Origin: JADKAV01 sp041393775
Lineage (GTDB): Bacteria > Actinomycetota > Actinomycetes > S36-B12 > UBA10799
Length of the DNA: 64,000 bases
Direction: 5' to 3'
Assembly (NCBI GenBank): GCA_041393775.1
Contig: JAWKJM010000012.1
Coordinates: 1 to 64,000, forward strand
The translations under genes were made by a program, and so were the position numbers. The notes under the pieces were generated by a model. That model did no database searches, had not been told where the DNA came from, and saw only the letters and a list, made by a program, of their open reading frames with translations. Shown piece by piece: positions 34,692-43,075 of the stretch. Numbering within the stretch: the first letter of the stretch is position 1; every line of letters starts with the position of its first letter.

Positions 34692-35897
34692 ATGGAAGAT
34701 GGCGGGCGCAGGGGTGTGGTTCTGCCGCTGTTGTGCATCTGGGTGATCGGCGCCGGGAGCGCCGTGCTCGCGTGGTCCATGGCCACGGGGTTCGGCCGGC
34801 TGCTTGCCGTCGCGGTGGTGGGCATGCTGACCGCGCTCGGGTCGGCTGTGGTGGCCCGAGCGGGACGGGCGTGGGCGGGCCTGGCCGAGCTCCTCGCCGC
34901 GGTCGCGGGCATCGGCGTGGGCGCTACCCGGGGAGTCCGCTTCATCGGCGCCGACTACCTCGCGTGGATCGCCGTCGCGGGGCTGCTGGCGGGGCTGGCG
35001 CTGCTGATCCTGGGGACCTGGGACCTGCTCGCCGGAACCCGCGGCTGGTGGCGGCTCCCGGTCGGCCTGTCGGCACTCATCTGCCTACCGCTGGCCCTGT
35101 ACACCCTGGCTGTGCCACTGGCGGCCACGAACAGCCCGCGCGGGCCCGCCCCGCCCACCACCGGCCAGACCGTCACGTTCCGGACCTCGGACGGCGTTGA
35201 GCTCAGCGGTTCCTTCACACCGGGCCGCAACGGTGCCGCCATCGTCGTCGTCCCCGGGGCCGGTTCTGACCGCACCGGCGCCGCCGAGCAGGCCTCGGTG
35301 CTCGCCGACGCCGGCTACGCGGTCCTCACTTATGACCCGCGCGGCCATGGTCTCAGTGGCGGCCGCGCGATGGAGTTCGGGTGGGCGGGCGACCAGGACG
35401 TGGCGGCCGCCGTCGACTTCCTGTCCTCGCAGGCCGGTATCGACCCCGCCCGGATCGGCGCCCTTGGGATGTCCATGGGTGGCGAGGAAGTGCTCGGCGC
35501 GGCGGCCAGCGACCTGCGGATCCGGGCCACAGTCGCCGAGGGCGCCACCAACCGGGTTGCCGGGGACTTCGACTGGCTGCCGGAGCAGTACGGCTGGCGC
35601 GGTCGTGTCCAGCAGCTCCTGGACGTGCCGCGGTTCGCGCTGGTCGACCTGTTCACCGCGCAGCCCCCACCGCTGACTCTGCGCGAGGCGGTCGCAGCGA
35701 TCGCACCGCGGCCGGTTCTGCTGATCGCGGCCGGCGCAGTCCCCGACGAGCAGTACGCGACCGCCCACATCGCCAGTGGTTCGCCTGCCACCGTGACGAC
35801 GTGGGTGGTTCCCGATGCAGGGCACATCGGCGGGTTGAGCACCCAGCCTGAGTTATGGCGCAAGACGGTGCTCGGCTTCTTCGACGAGCACCTCTGA
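34692..35897 (+). CDS. Membrane-anchored alpha/beta hydrolase
   Basis: 401 residues. Four or so hydrophobic segments occupy residues 1-140, followed by an alpha/beta-hydrolase domain, probably outside the membrane: AIVVVPGAGSDRTGAAEQ, YDPRGHGLSGGRAMEFGW, the nucleophile elbow GALGMSMGGEEVLG and the catalytic His in VVPDAGHIGGL. The layout resembles actinobacterial CocE/NonD-like or dienelactone-type hydrolases with an N-terminal membrane region; the substrate is unknown. It ends 18 bp before a family B repeat and reads towards the alkB operon, which has its own promoter. Confidence 0.8.
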   Translation: MEDGGRRGVVLPLLCIWVIGAGSAVLAWSMATGFGRLLAVAVVGMLTALGSAVVARAGRAWAGLAELLAAVAGIGVGATRGVRFIGADYLAWIAVAGLLAGLALLILGTWDLLAGTRGWWRLPVGLSALICLPLALYTLAVPLAATNSPRGPAPPTTGQTVTFRTSDGVELSGSFTPGRNGAAIVVVPGAGSDRTGAAEQASVLADAGYAVLTYDPRGHGLSGGRAMEFGWAGDQDVAAAVDFLSSQAGIDPARIGALGMSMGGEEVLGAAASDLRIRATVAEGATNRVAGDFDWLPEQYGWRGRVQQLLDVPRFALVDLFTAQPPPLTLREAVAAIAPRPVLLIAAGAVPDEQYATAHIASGSPATVTTWVVPDAGHIGGLSTQPELWRKTVLGFFDEHL

Positions 35898-35915
35898 GAG
35901 GGCTGCTCACGCCGA

Positions 35916-36060
35916 CCCCTCCATCTGCTGGCCGATGAATGAAGTGCAGATCATCTGTCGGCCAGTATATGGAGGAAATGGGGGCGATTTGTCCGAAAAG
36001 TACCTCGGAAGCCCTCCATCTGCTGGCCAACCGACTGGCGCGCGGCCAGCAGATGGAGGC
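35916..36060. repeat. Family B intergenic repeat, locus B2
   Basis: Two hairpins in series: CCTCCATCTGCTGGCC (35917) with a degenerate partner CGGCCAGTATATGGAGG (35959), then a second forward core (36012) with CGGCCAGCAGATGGAGG (36043). Lies after the hydrolase gene 3' end. Confidence 0.8.
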
Positions 36061-36088
36061 CGAACCGGTCAGTCCCCCCGGCCGAACC

Positions 36089-36125
36089 TGGACTGGGCTC
36101 TTTACAAAAGGTACTCTTCTGTAAA
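36089..36125 (+). promoter_or_regulatory. alkB promoter with TetR-type palindromic operator
   Basis: A -35-like TGGACT (36089-36094), 17-bp spacer and -10 TACTCT (36112-36117). The imperfect palindrome TTTACAnAAG ... CTTnTGTAAA (36101-36125) covers the -10. It is AT-rich against a GC-rich background. The TetR regulator encoded two genes downstream is the natural candidate to bind here and repress the operon. Confidence 0.65.
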
Positions 36126-36138
36126 CCTAGGAGCCCAT

Positions 36139-37293
36139 ATGCCTGCGACCACACCGGGGTGGACCGACCGCAAACGGTACCTCTGGATGTTCGGGCTGGC
36201 CGTGCCCCTGTTCCCGTTCCTGGGCGGGGCGCTGGCATCACTGACCGGATGGGGCGGGTTCTGGTACCTGGGCCCGATCCTGATTCTCGGGGTCATCCCG
36301 ATCCTCGACCTGATCGCCGGCCTCGACCGCTCGAACCCGCCCGACGACGTCATCAAAGCGCTTGAGGCGGACAAGTACTACCGATGGATCACCTACCTGT
36401 TCCTGCCGCTGCAATACGCGGCACTGGTCTGGGCGAGTTGGCTTTGGTCGGGCGCGAGCCTGTCGGTGTCGGACAAGGTCGGCCTCGCGCTCACCGTCGG
36501 GACCGTCGCGGGGATCGGCATCAACACCGCCCATGAGCTGGGGCACAAGAAGGAGAAGGTCGAACGCTGGCTGGCGAAGATCGCGTTGGCCCAATCCTTC
36601 TACGGGCATTTCTACATCGAGCACAACCGCGGCCACCACGTCCGCGTGGCCACCCCGGACGACCCCGCGAGCAGCCGTGTCGGTGAGAACCTCTACGGCT
36701 TCCTCCCACGCACCGTCATCGGAAGCCTCAAGAGCGCCTGGCGCCTGGAGCAGCCGCGCTTCAAGCGCCGCAACGCTAGCCACTGGTCGATCCGCAACGA
36801 TGTCATCAACGCCTGGTTGATGTCGGTGGTCCTATGGGCTGCCCTACTGGTGGTGTTCGGCCTGCAGATCCTGCCGTATCTGCTCATCCAGGCGGCAGTC
36901 GGGATCGCGCTGCTGGAGATCGTGAACTACCTCGAGCACTACGGCATGCTGCGCCGCAGGGAGCACACGGGCCGCTGGGAACGGGTGCGACCGAGCCACA
37001 GCTGGAACAGCAACAACGTCGCCACCAACGTCCTGCTCTACCACCTGCAGCGACACAGCGACCACCACGCGAACCCCACTCGCCGGTACCAAGCCCTGCG
37101 CGACGTCGACGAAGCCCCCGTCCTGCCCACCGGATACGCCGGCATGATCCTGCTGGCCTTGTTCCCGCCGCTGTGGTTCAAGGTCATGGACCCGCGGGTG
37201 CTCGCACATTTCGGTGGTGACATGTCGCGGGCCAACCTGCAGCCTGCCAAGCGCGACCGGATCCTGGACAAGTACGCCGGGGCGACCGCATGA
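36139..37293 (+). CDS. alkB: Alkane 1-monooxygenase (AlkB)
   Basis: 384 residues, integral membrane non-haem di-iron enzyme that hydroxylates n-alkanes at the terminal carbon. All histidine motifs are present: HELGHK (132-137), EHNRGHH (161-167), LQRHSDHH (303-310), plus NYLEHYGM before the last box. About six hydrophobic segments. ATG 36139 has AGGAG 6 nt upstream. The stop overlaps the rubredoxin start (ATGA), giving a coupled alkB-rubredoxin-tetR operon. Ferredoxin/rubredoxin reductase is not in the window. Substrate chain length cannot be judged by eye. Confidence 0.95.
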   Translation: MPATTPGWTDRKRYLWMFGLAVPLFPFLGGALASLTGWGGFWYLGPILILGVIPILDLIAGLDRSNPPDDVIKALEADKYYRWITYLFLPLQYAALVWASWLWSGASLSVSDKVGLALTVGTVAGIGINTAHELGHKKEKVERWLAKIALAQSFYGHFYIEHNRGHHVRVATPDDPASSRVGENLYGFLPRTVIGSLKSAWRLEQPRFKRRNASHWSIRNDVINAWLMSVVLWAALLVVFGLQILPYLLIQAAVGIALLEIVNYLEHYGMLRRREHTGRWERVRPSHSWNSNNVATNVLLYHLQRHSDHHANPTRRYQALRDVDEAPVLPTGYAGMILLALFPPLWFKVMDPRVLAHFGGDMSRANLQPAKRDRILDKYAGATA

Positions 37294-37451
37294 GCCGTTA
37301 CCGCTGCGACAGTTGCGGCTACATCTACGACGAGGCGAGCGGCGATCCCAGGGAGGGATTCCTAGCGGGCACAACGTGGTCGGACGTCCCCGACGACTGG
37401 GCCTGCCCCGACTGCGGGGTCCGCGAGAAGATCGACTTTGAGCCGGTCTGA
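37290..37451 (+). CDS. Rubredoxin, electron donor to AlkB
   Basis: 53 residues: four iron ligands in CDSCGY (C6, C9) and ACPDCGV (C39, C42), with the conserved aromatic core YIYDEASGDP and WSDVPDDW. A single-iron electron carrier that passes electrons to AlkB. ATG overlaps the alkB stop by 4 nt; the 3' end overlaps the TetR gene by 14 nt. Confidence 0.95.
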   Translation: MSRYRCDSCGYIYDEASGDPREGFLAGTTWSDVPDDWACPDCGVREKIDFEPV

Positions 37452-38007
37452 CGGCCCCGGGCCGACCAGCCTGCGGGACCGGATCCTGGATGCCGCATCG
37501 CATACGACCAGCCGGCGCGGCTGGTCGGCGGTCACCATGGCGCAACTCGGGCTCGACGCCGGGGTCAGCAGGCAGAGCGTGTACAACGAATTCGGCTCCA
37601 AGCAGCAGGTGGCCCAGGCGCTGGTCGCCCGGGAAGCAGCACAATTCCTCGAGGCGGTCGACCTGGAGATCACCGCGGGCAAGGACCCGGCCGACGCCAT
37701 CGGGCGGGCCGCAGACAGGGTCTTCGAACTCTCGGCGGACAACCCGCTGCTGCGCGCCACCCTGAGCGCGGCTGCGGGAAGCCCATCCCCGCTGCTGCCG
37801 TTGCTGACCTCACAGTCCCAGCCCCTGATCGACGCCGCCGTGGAGCGCGTGCGGGTCGGCCTGCGCAGCCACCACACCCGACTCCCCGCGGAGCCCCGAC
37901 TGACCGCCGCGGTCGATGCGATCGTGCGGATCGTCCTCAGCCACGTGGTCCGGCCAGGCCGGGACCCGGACCTGAGGTTCGTGGCGCAACGCCTGCTCAC
38001 CGCCTGA
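37438..38007 (+). CDS. TetR-family regulator of the alkane operon (AlkX-like)
   Basis: 189 residues. N-terminal helix-turn-helix: SLRDRILDAASHTTSRRGWS, VTMAQLGLDAGVSRQSVYNEFGSKQQV. The C-terminal ligand/dimer domain is typical of TetR proteins found with alkB in Actinobacteria, where AlkX of Dietzia is a fatty-acid-responsive autorepressor. The start appears to be TTG 37438, overlapping the rubredoxin gene; a later start would cut the helix-turn-helix region. Predicted to bind the palindrome over the alkB promoter. Confidence 0.88.
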   Translation: MSRSDGPGPTSLRDRILDAASHTTSRRGWSAVTMAQLGLDAGVSRQSVYNEFGSKQQVAQALVAREAAQFLEAVDLEITAGKDPADAIGRAADRVFELSADNPLLRATLSAAAGSPSPLLPLLTSQSQPLIDAAVERVRVGLRSHHTRLPAEPRLTAAVDAIVRIVLSHVVRPGRDPDLRFVAQRLLTA

Positions 38008-38133
38008 CACCCGCGAGCCGGCCCACTCGCTGAGATCCACGGCCAAGCACCCACCGCCAGGCCCCGCCCGGCAACCCCCCTGACACACCCGCGCCGGACA
38101 TGGCAGGCTGGAAGCACATCGTGAGGAGCGGCA

Positions 38134-38307
38134 ATGGCGGACAACGAAGACATCAAGGCCAAGATGCGTGAGGCCCTCGACCGCAAGCAGTCACACGACC
38201 CCGGGGTCGAGTCCGAGGAGCACCGCAAGGACCACGGTCCCGAGACCCACGGCCCGATGGGCGGCGTCCACATGCACCGGCGCAAGGCCGGCGGCGGGGG
38301 CGCCTGA
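38134..38307 (+). CDS. DUF5302 small protein (57 aa)
   Basis: 57 residues beginning MADNEDIKAKMREALDRKQ and ending MHRRKAGGGGA. The pattern of a charged KAKMREALDRK helix, then an acidic/His-rich linker and a basic tail with GGVHMHRRK, matches the actinobacterial DUF5302 family of unknown function. ATG 38134 has GAGGAG 6 nt upstream. Hydrophilic, cytoplasmic. It converges on the carboxypeptidase gene. Confidence 0.85.
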   Translation: MADNEDIKAKMREALDRKQSHDPGVESEEHRKDHGPETHGPMGGVHMHRRKAGGGGA

Positions 38308-38369
38308 GTCCCGACGGAGGTCCTGGGCTCCTGGGCACAGCGGCGTCATCCGCGGTCCGATCGCAAGTA

Positions 38370-39713
38370 CTACGGCGACGCCGACTCCTCGGCGGCGCAA
38401 CGGCATCCGGCGATCCTGGCGAGCACCCGGTCGATGGCCGGCGACGAGGCGAAGACGCTCACGTCATTCGTCATGACCGCGTACAGCAACAACTGCCCGT
38501 CCCGGTCGGACGCGAGTCCCGCCAAGGCGGAGGTTCCGGTCAGTGTGCCGGTCTTCCCGGACACCGCGCCACGACCGGCGCGGGCCGCCGGTGCCGCGAA
38601 GCGGGAGGTGAGCGACCCGTCGAAGCCCGCCACCGGAAGGCCCGTGTAGACCGGCCACAGACGGTCCGGGTCGACCTCGATGGCGGTACGCAGCACGGAG
38701 ATCAGGGTCTGCGGGCTGATCCGGTTGCTGCGGGCGAGCCCACTGCCGTCGTTGAGCACCACCCCCGCGGTGTCCACCCCGAGGTCGTTCAGGACCTTCA
38801 GGGTCGCCCGGGCACCACCGGCGAAGGTCGGGTCATCCAGCACCTCCAGCCCCACCTGGTGGGCGAGGATCTCGGCCTCGGTGTTGTCGGAGGTCAGCAG
38901 CAGATGTTCGACCAGGTCCGACAGCGGCGCCGACTCGACGGCGGCGATCTCGTCACCGGCGGCGGCCGTGGCCGTCACCTTCCCCACCACCTGCACCCCC
39001 CGGGCCTGCAGGAGGCGCTCAAAACTCTGCGTGGCCGTGAGCGCCGGGGTGGGTGAGCGGGTGCTCGCCGGGGGGTACAGCCGGCCGCCGTCGGCCGACA
39101 GCGCGCTGATCGGCGCGACCACCCCGATCGCGAGGAAATCGTCACCCCAGAACGGCTGCTTCTGCGGGGGCGAGAACAGGGATTCGTCGTAGCCCAGGCG
39201 CACCGAGTCGACTCCCGCCTTGCGCAGGGCGGCCGCGGTCAGGCGGGCCAGGCGCACCAGCGACGCATCAGCATTGACCGCGTTCGTCGTCGGGAACGTC
39301 GTCAACTGGGGATCCCCGCCGCCCACCAGCGTGATCTGCTGTCCCTTGCGCACGACCGTGGTCCGGAAACGCTTCTCGGGTCCCAGCGTCTCGAGCACGG
39401 CGGTGGCGGTGAGCAGCTTCGTCGTCGAGGCGGGCATCAGCGGCGTGTCCGCGCTGCGGTCGGCCTCCAACGCGGGGCTACTGGAGAAGGCGTCGACGGC
39501 CAGCGCCTTGTTGCTGCCCAACCCAGCCGCATTCCACGTCTTGTCGATGCGCCTGTCGAGCAGTTGCGTGTCCACCGGCGGGCCCGTTTCGACCGGGGCC
39601 AGGACCTCGTAGTCCGGCGGCACAACCGTGGTCGCGGCCGCAGAGTTGCCGAGGGTCGATGTGGCCGCCACCAGTGCGACGACCGCAGCCCTGACAGGCT
39701 TCCGCACCCTCAC
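38370..39713 (-). CDS. dacB: D-alanyl-D-alanine carboxypeptidase/endopeptidase (PBP4, DacB-like)
   Basis: About 447 residues. N-terminal signal peptide (RKPVRAAVVALVAATSTLG, cleavage near SAAA). Penicillin-binding motifs: ASTTKLL (SxxK), SDN (SxN) and SGKTGTLTG (KTG), with the large insert domain between the first two that marks S13/PBP4-type enzymes. They trim or cut D-Ala-D-Ala cross-links in the cell wall. GTG 39713 or 39707 are possible starts. Divergent from ppa by 45 bp. Confidence 0.9.
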   Translation of the reverse strand: MRVRKPVRAAVVALVAATSTLGNSAAATTVVPPDYEVLAPVETGPPVDTQLLDRRIDKTWNAAGLGSNKALAVDAFSSSPALEADRSADTPLMPASTTKLLTATAVLETLGPEKRFRTTVVRKGQQITLVGGGDPQLTTFPTTNAVNADASLVRLARLTAAALRKAGVDSVRLGYDESLFSPPQKQPFWGDDFLAIGVVAPISALSADGGRLYPPASTRSPTPALTATQSFERLLQARGVQVVGKVTATAAAGDEIAAVESAPLSDLVEHLLLTSDNTEAEILAHQVGLEVLDDPTFAGGARATLKVLNDLGVDTAGVVLNDGSGLARSNRISPQTLISVLRTAIEVDPDRLWPVYTGLPVAGFDGSLTSRFAAPAARAGRGAVSGKTGTLTGTSALAGLASDRDGQLLLYAVMTNDVSVFASSPAIDRVLARIAGCRCAAEESASP

Positions 39714-39758
39714 CTGGTGAACACTAGGGCACAAGACCCGACCAGTCAGGAGCGACTA

Positions 39759-40274
39759 GTGGAATTCGACGTCACGATCGAGATCCCGGCGGGCAGCCGG
39801 AACAAGTACGAGGTGGACCACGCGACCGGTCGCATCAAACTCGACCGGATGCTCTTCACAGCGACCCGCTACCCGCACGACTACGGCTTCGTGGACAACA
39901 CGCTCGGAGAGGACGGCGACCCGCTCGACGCACTGGTCCTGCTCGACGAACCGACCTTCCCCGGGTGCATGATCCGGTGCCGCACGATCGGGATGTTCCG
40001 GATGACCGACGAGGCAGGCGGCGACGACAAGCTGATCTGCGTGCCGGTCGCCGACCCCCGGCTCGAGCACATCCGCGACATCTACCACATGGCCGAGTTC
40101 GACCGGCTGGAAGTGCAGCACTTCTTCGAGGTGTACAAGGATCTCGAACCCGGCAAGTCTGTGGAAGGCGCCACCTGGGAGGGCCGGGAGGCCGCCGAGC
40201 GCGAGGTCGTCGCCTCGCAGAAGAGATTCGAGGAAGAGGGCCACGGCGTCGCCACCGGGCCGGGCCTGACCTAG
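39759..40274 (+). CDS. ppa: Inorganic pyrophosphatase, family I
   Basis: 171 residues. EIPAGSRNKYEVDHATGRIKL, the RYPHDYGFVDNTLGEDGDPLDALVL block containing the metal-binding aspartates (DGDPLD), and KDLEPGK near the C terminus define soluble family I pyrophosphatase, which hydrolyses PPi to drive biosynthesis. Cytoplasmic; length normal. GTG 39759 gives MEFDVTIEIPAG. It converges on the YhhN gene. Confidence 0.95.
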   Translation: MEFDVTIEIPAGSRNKYEVDHATGRIKLDRMLFTATRYPHDYGFVDNTLGEDGDPLDALVLLDEPTFPGCMIRCRTIGMFRMTDEAGGDDKLICVPVADPRLEHIRDIYHMAEFDRLEVQHFFEVYKDLEPGKSVEGATWEGREAAEREVVASQKRFEEEGHGVATGPGLT

Positions 40275-40305
40275 CCCGTGTGCGCGCTGCCCGGCGGTGC
40301 GGTCC

Positions 40306-41022
40306 TCACGCCCCGTCCGCGACGCTGGAGCCGGTCTGCACCAGCGGCGAGCGCCCCAGCACTTGGAGCACCCCCACCACGATGAGCAACTGACCCACGA
40401 CGTACGTCGGCATGATCCACGAACTCGCACCGTCGGGCAGGCGATCCGACAGTTCGGTCAGCGCGATGAGGCTGTCCGAGATCAGGAACAGCGCGCCACC
40501 GGCGGCCGTCACCGGCGAGACCCCTGTGGACAGGATCGCCATGGTGACCAGCGCCGTGGCGTAGATCAGCACCGGGACCAGCAGCGGGCCGAGGTCCGCG
40601 AAGAGCAGTGCCAGCAATCCCACGCCCACCGCTATGTACGGCAGCGCCAGCCAGGGCCTGGTGCGCAGCGGGCCCAGTGCCGCATATGGCCGGAATCCAG
40701 CGATGTAGCAGATCTGCGCGCCCAGGAACGCAGCCAGCCCGAGGCCGAAGAACAGATCCCCGTGGATCATCAGGAAGACGTCCCCGACCCACGAGAACAC
40801 CAGCGCCCGCTTGACCCACGTGGCGCACGGATGCTGCAGGCCGTCGAGGCTGGCCACGAAGAACGCCAGCAACAGCGGCATCAGCAGCGGCTTGGTGACG
40901 TCGAACAGTTGCGTCGAATCGGTGAACACCCCGAACACGCTGAGCCCGGCCGTAACGAGGTAGGCGATGAGCCACCCTTGTGCGGTACCGCGGCCGAGCA
41001 TGTTCCCAAGTGTGTCAGGCAA
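40306..41022 (-). CDS. YhhN/TMEM86-family membrane protein (lysoplasmalogenase-like)
   Basis: Up to 238 residues with about eight hydrophobic segments. ALVFSWVGDVFLMI and GLAAFLGAQICYIAGF, with GALFLISDSLIALTE near the end, are the conserved YhhN patterns including the buried D residues (GDVFLM and SDS) thought to be catalytic. Vertebrate members hydrolyse lysoplasmalogens; the bacterial role is unclear. ATG 41022 is used, and ATG 41001 is an alternative. Confidence 0.85.
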   Translation of the reverse strand: MPDTLGNMLGRGTAQGWLIAYLVTAGLSVFGVFTDSTQLFDVTKPLLMPLLLAFFVASLDGLQHPCATWVKRALVFSWVGDVFLMIHGDLFFGLGLAAFLGAQICYIAGFRPYAALGPLRTRPWLALPYIAVGVGLLALLFADLGPLLVPVLIYATALVTMAILSTGVSPVTAAGGALFLISDSLIALTELSDRLPDGASSWIMPTYVVGQLLIVVGVLQVLGRSPLVQTGSSVADGA

Positions 41023-41159
41023 CCGGTGCGAGCACAGGCCATCGGGCTCCGGGTCAGGTCACGAATTGCCTGTCAAAGTGTGGTCTCCCGGGTCCGGCAT
41101 TCGCAGGCGGGCGAACCGGTGGCCCCCGAAGTTGGTCTCCGGCCGTAGAGTCCAGTGTC

Positions 41160-41594
41160 GTGGCGGATTCCAGGACCATCGGCGACGGCAGCCGGATGAA
41201 CATCCGGACCAACCGCATCGGCCTTGTCACCATTCAGGCCACAGCCCCGGTGGTCGACGGCCGGATCTCGGACTCCCATCTCGAGTTCACGGTCCGCATC
41301 GACCAGGTCGTCACAGGCAATCCGCTGCTCGACCCGGAGCTGCACGCCCTGATCCATCAACTCACCAACGGCACGCTCCTCTTCGCCGGAACCCGCCGCG
41401 GCGACACATTCAGCGGGAGTGCCAGCGCCGGCACCATCGAGGTACCGCTGGATCTGGTCGGCAGCCGATCCTCCGACGGAGCCGTCGAAGTCGTCGGCAA
41501 GTCGCAGTTCAGCGACGTCCACATCCCGCTGCCCGGCCTCGGGCACATCCACCACCTCGAGGTGGACATCGACGGGAACCTGCGTCTGGCGTGA
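41160..41594 (+). CDS. Uncharacterised protein, possibly YceI-like
   Basis: 144 residues, no signal peptide or membrane segment. Segments LEFTVRIDQVVTGNPLLD, VEVVGKSQFSDVHIPLPGLG and HHLEVDIDGNLRLA give alternating beta-strands that faintly recall YceI lipocalin-like proteins (strand, gap, FxDxxIPLPxxG), but key YceI patterns are absent, so I do not assign it firmly. GTG 41160 has TAGAGT 8 nt upstream, a likely -10. Convergent with the thioesterase gene, 8 bp apart. Confidence 0.6.
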   Translation: MADSRTIGDGSRMNIRTNRIGLVTIQATAPVVDGRISDSHLEFTVRIDQVVTGNPLLDPELHALIHQLTNGTLLFAGTRRGDTFSGSASAGTIEVPLDLVGSRSSDGAVEVVGKSQFSDVHIPLPGLGHIHHLEVDIDGNLRLA

Positions 41595-41602
41595 GGCCCG
41601 GC

Positions 41603-42382
41603 TCAGGCGTACATCACGATCGTCTGCTCGAGATAGGCGACGGGGGCGCCGTCACGCACGAGCATGCCCACCACTGTCGACAACGGCCCGCTGCGCCAGG
41701 TCGCCTCGCTGCGCAACCAGGACCATTGCTCACCATCGGCCTCGGTGACGTCGGCGTGGAAGGCCACGTGCCAGCGGACACTGCTGGCTGGAACGAGGTG
41801 GTCGACCATCGCCAGTTGCGGCGGCGGCCAGGCATCCCCGTGAGTCAACAACGCCGCCACCCCACGCGCCGGTCCGCGGTTGCGGACGAAACCGCCGGCC
41901 ACCGCTCGTGACGACCCGGTCATCGGCGGGTCACCCTCCCCCAGCCGCAGTTCCAGGTTCTGCAGGAACTCCGGCATGACCCCGTCGATGAACGGCATCT
42001 CGATCGCCTCGTCGAACGACTTCTCCTGCGCGGGGGCGGCGGGCACCACGTCCAGGCGACCGGTCGTGGCATCGGCGTGGATCAGCCGCGCGGTGGCGAC
42101 CCGCTTGGCCTGGGCGTACATCCCCACCTCGAGGTGCGTCAGGTGCTTGCCGGTACGCGTGCTCTCCACCTTCAAGGTGACCGGCCCGGGGATGACCGGC
42201 TCCAGGAAGTAGATGTCCATGCTGCGGATCGGGCGGTCGCACGCGGCTTCAGCGGCGCGGGCGAGGAACGCGGCGACGAGCCCCCCGAACGTGGTCCGGC
42301 CCTGCGCCCAGCCCGCGGGCACCTCGGCCGACCACTCGCCGCCCTGTTCGCGCAGAGTCAGAACATCTTCGAGATGGCCCAT
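41603..42382 (-). CDS. Acyl-CoA thioesterase-like double hotdog protein
   Basis: 259 residues made of two hotdog repeats: GWAQGRTTFGGLVAAFLARAA (N-terminal hotdog helix) with RPIRSMDIYFLEPVIPGPV, then WPPPQLAMVDHLVPASSVRW and MLVRDGAPVAYLEQTIVMY. This matches actinobacterial thioesterase-superfamily proteins (TesB-type fold) that hydrolyse acyl-CoA. Catalytic residues are not certain. Cytoplasmic; divergent from csoR. Confidence 0.8.
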   Translation of the reverse strand: MGHLEDVLTLREQGGEWSAEVPAGWAQGRTTFGGLVAAFLARAAEAACDRPIRSMDIYFLEPVIPGPVTLKVESTRTGKHLTHLEVGMYAQAKRVATARLIHADATTGRLDVVPAAPAQEKSFDEAIEMPFIDGVMPEFLQNLELRLGEGDPPMTGSSRAVAGGFVRNRGPARGVAALLTHGDAWPPPQLAMVDHLVPASSVRWHVAFHADVTEADGEQWSWLRSEATWRSGPLSTVVGMLVRDGAPVAYLEQTIVMYA

Positions 42383-42486
42383 GGTCCGAGTCTCTCACCC
42401 GCGGCCCGGCCGTCCCCCGGCGACAGACGTTACTCCGCACGTCTGCGGCCAAGTCGCCGAAACCCCTCACATACGGCTGCCACGGA

Positions 42487-42503
42487 ATACCCCGGGTGAG
42501 TAT
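42487..42503 (+). promoter_or_regulatory. Putative CsoR operator upstream of csoR
   Basis: ATACCCCGGGTGAGTAT shows inverted ATACnC ... GnGTAT arms with a G/C-rich centre, the usual look of CsoR copper operators. It lies 26 bp before the csoR start and overlaps a -10-like TATCCT (42501-42506). Confidence 0.5.
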
Positions 42504-42528
42504 CCTGTTGCCAGCAATGGAGGACGCT

Positions 42529-42807
42529 ATGGAGATCGACGAACAGACGAAGACGGCGCAGATACACCGACTTCGCCGCATCGAGGGCCAGGTTCGTGGC
42601 CTGCAACGGCTGATCGAGAGTGACGACGACTGCGTCGATGTGCTGACCCAGGTCTCCGCGACCACCAGGGCGCTGGAGTCCTTCGCCATCCAGCTCGTCG
42701 AGCAGCACCTGCACACGTGCGTCCACGAGGCCAGTGTGAGCGGGGTCGACCCCGACGACAAGATCACCGAGATCACGGCAGCGATAGCCAGATTGGTGCG
42801 TTCATGA
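42529..42807 (+). CDS. csoR: Copper-sensing repressor CsoR
   Basis: 92 residues, all-helical. IHRLRRIEGQVRGLQRLIE is the family signature, and the copper ligands C35, H60 and C64 (DDDC, VEQH, HTC) fit the C-H-C site of CsoR, in which Cu(I) binding releases DNA. ATG 42529 has GGAGG 6 nt upstream; upstream in-frame starts would place non-family residues first. The stop overlaps the copZ-like start (ATGA). No copA ATPase is in the operon. Confidence 0.92.
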   Translation: MEIDEQTKTAQIHRLRRIEGQVRGLQRLIESDDDCVDVLTQVSATTRALESFAIQLVEQHLHTCVHEASVSGVDPDDKITEITAAIARLVRS

Positions 42808-43019
42808 GCAAGCAAGAACTCAAGGTCCAGGGGATGACGTGCGACCACTGCGTGCGGGCGGTGACCGAGGAGTTCTCGGCGCTGCCCGGGGTCACCGACG
42901 TGACCGTGGACCTGGTGCCCGACGGCGTCAGCAGTGTCGTAATCGAGGCGCAGACGCGACTGACCGACGAGCAGATCCGTACGGCGTTCGCAGATGCCGG
43001 CGACTACCAGGTCGTCTGA
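42804..43019 (+). CDS. Heavy-metal-associated copper chaperone (CopZ-like)
   Basis: 71 residues, ferredoxin-like HMA domain with the metal-binding GMTCDHC (C13, C16), then LPGVTDVTVDLVP and the C-terminal AFADAGDYQVV. It carries Cu(I) in the cytoplasm. Coupled with csoR by a 4-nt overlap, so copper-induced expression is expected. Confidence 0.92.
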   Translation: MSKQELKVQGMTCDHCVRAVTEEFSALPGVTDVTVDLVPDGVSSVVIEAQTRLTDEQIRTAFADAGDYQVV

Positions 43020-43063
43020 ACCTGCGATCCCAGTCGCCCACCGGCGCCTGACCGCCCCAGAAG

Positions 43064-43069
43064 TACAGT
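43064..43069 (+). promoter_or_regulatory. -10 hexamer TACAGT of the lipase-like gene
   Basis: TACAGT ends 6 nt before GTG 43076; leaderless arrangement. Confidence 0.5.
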
Positions 43070-43075
43070 GACCAC

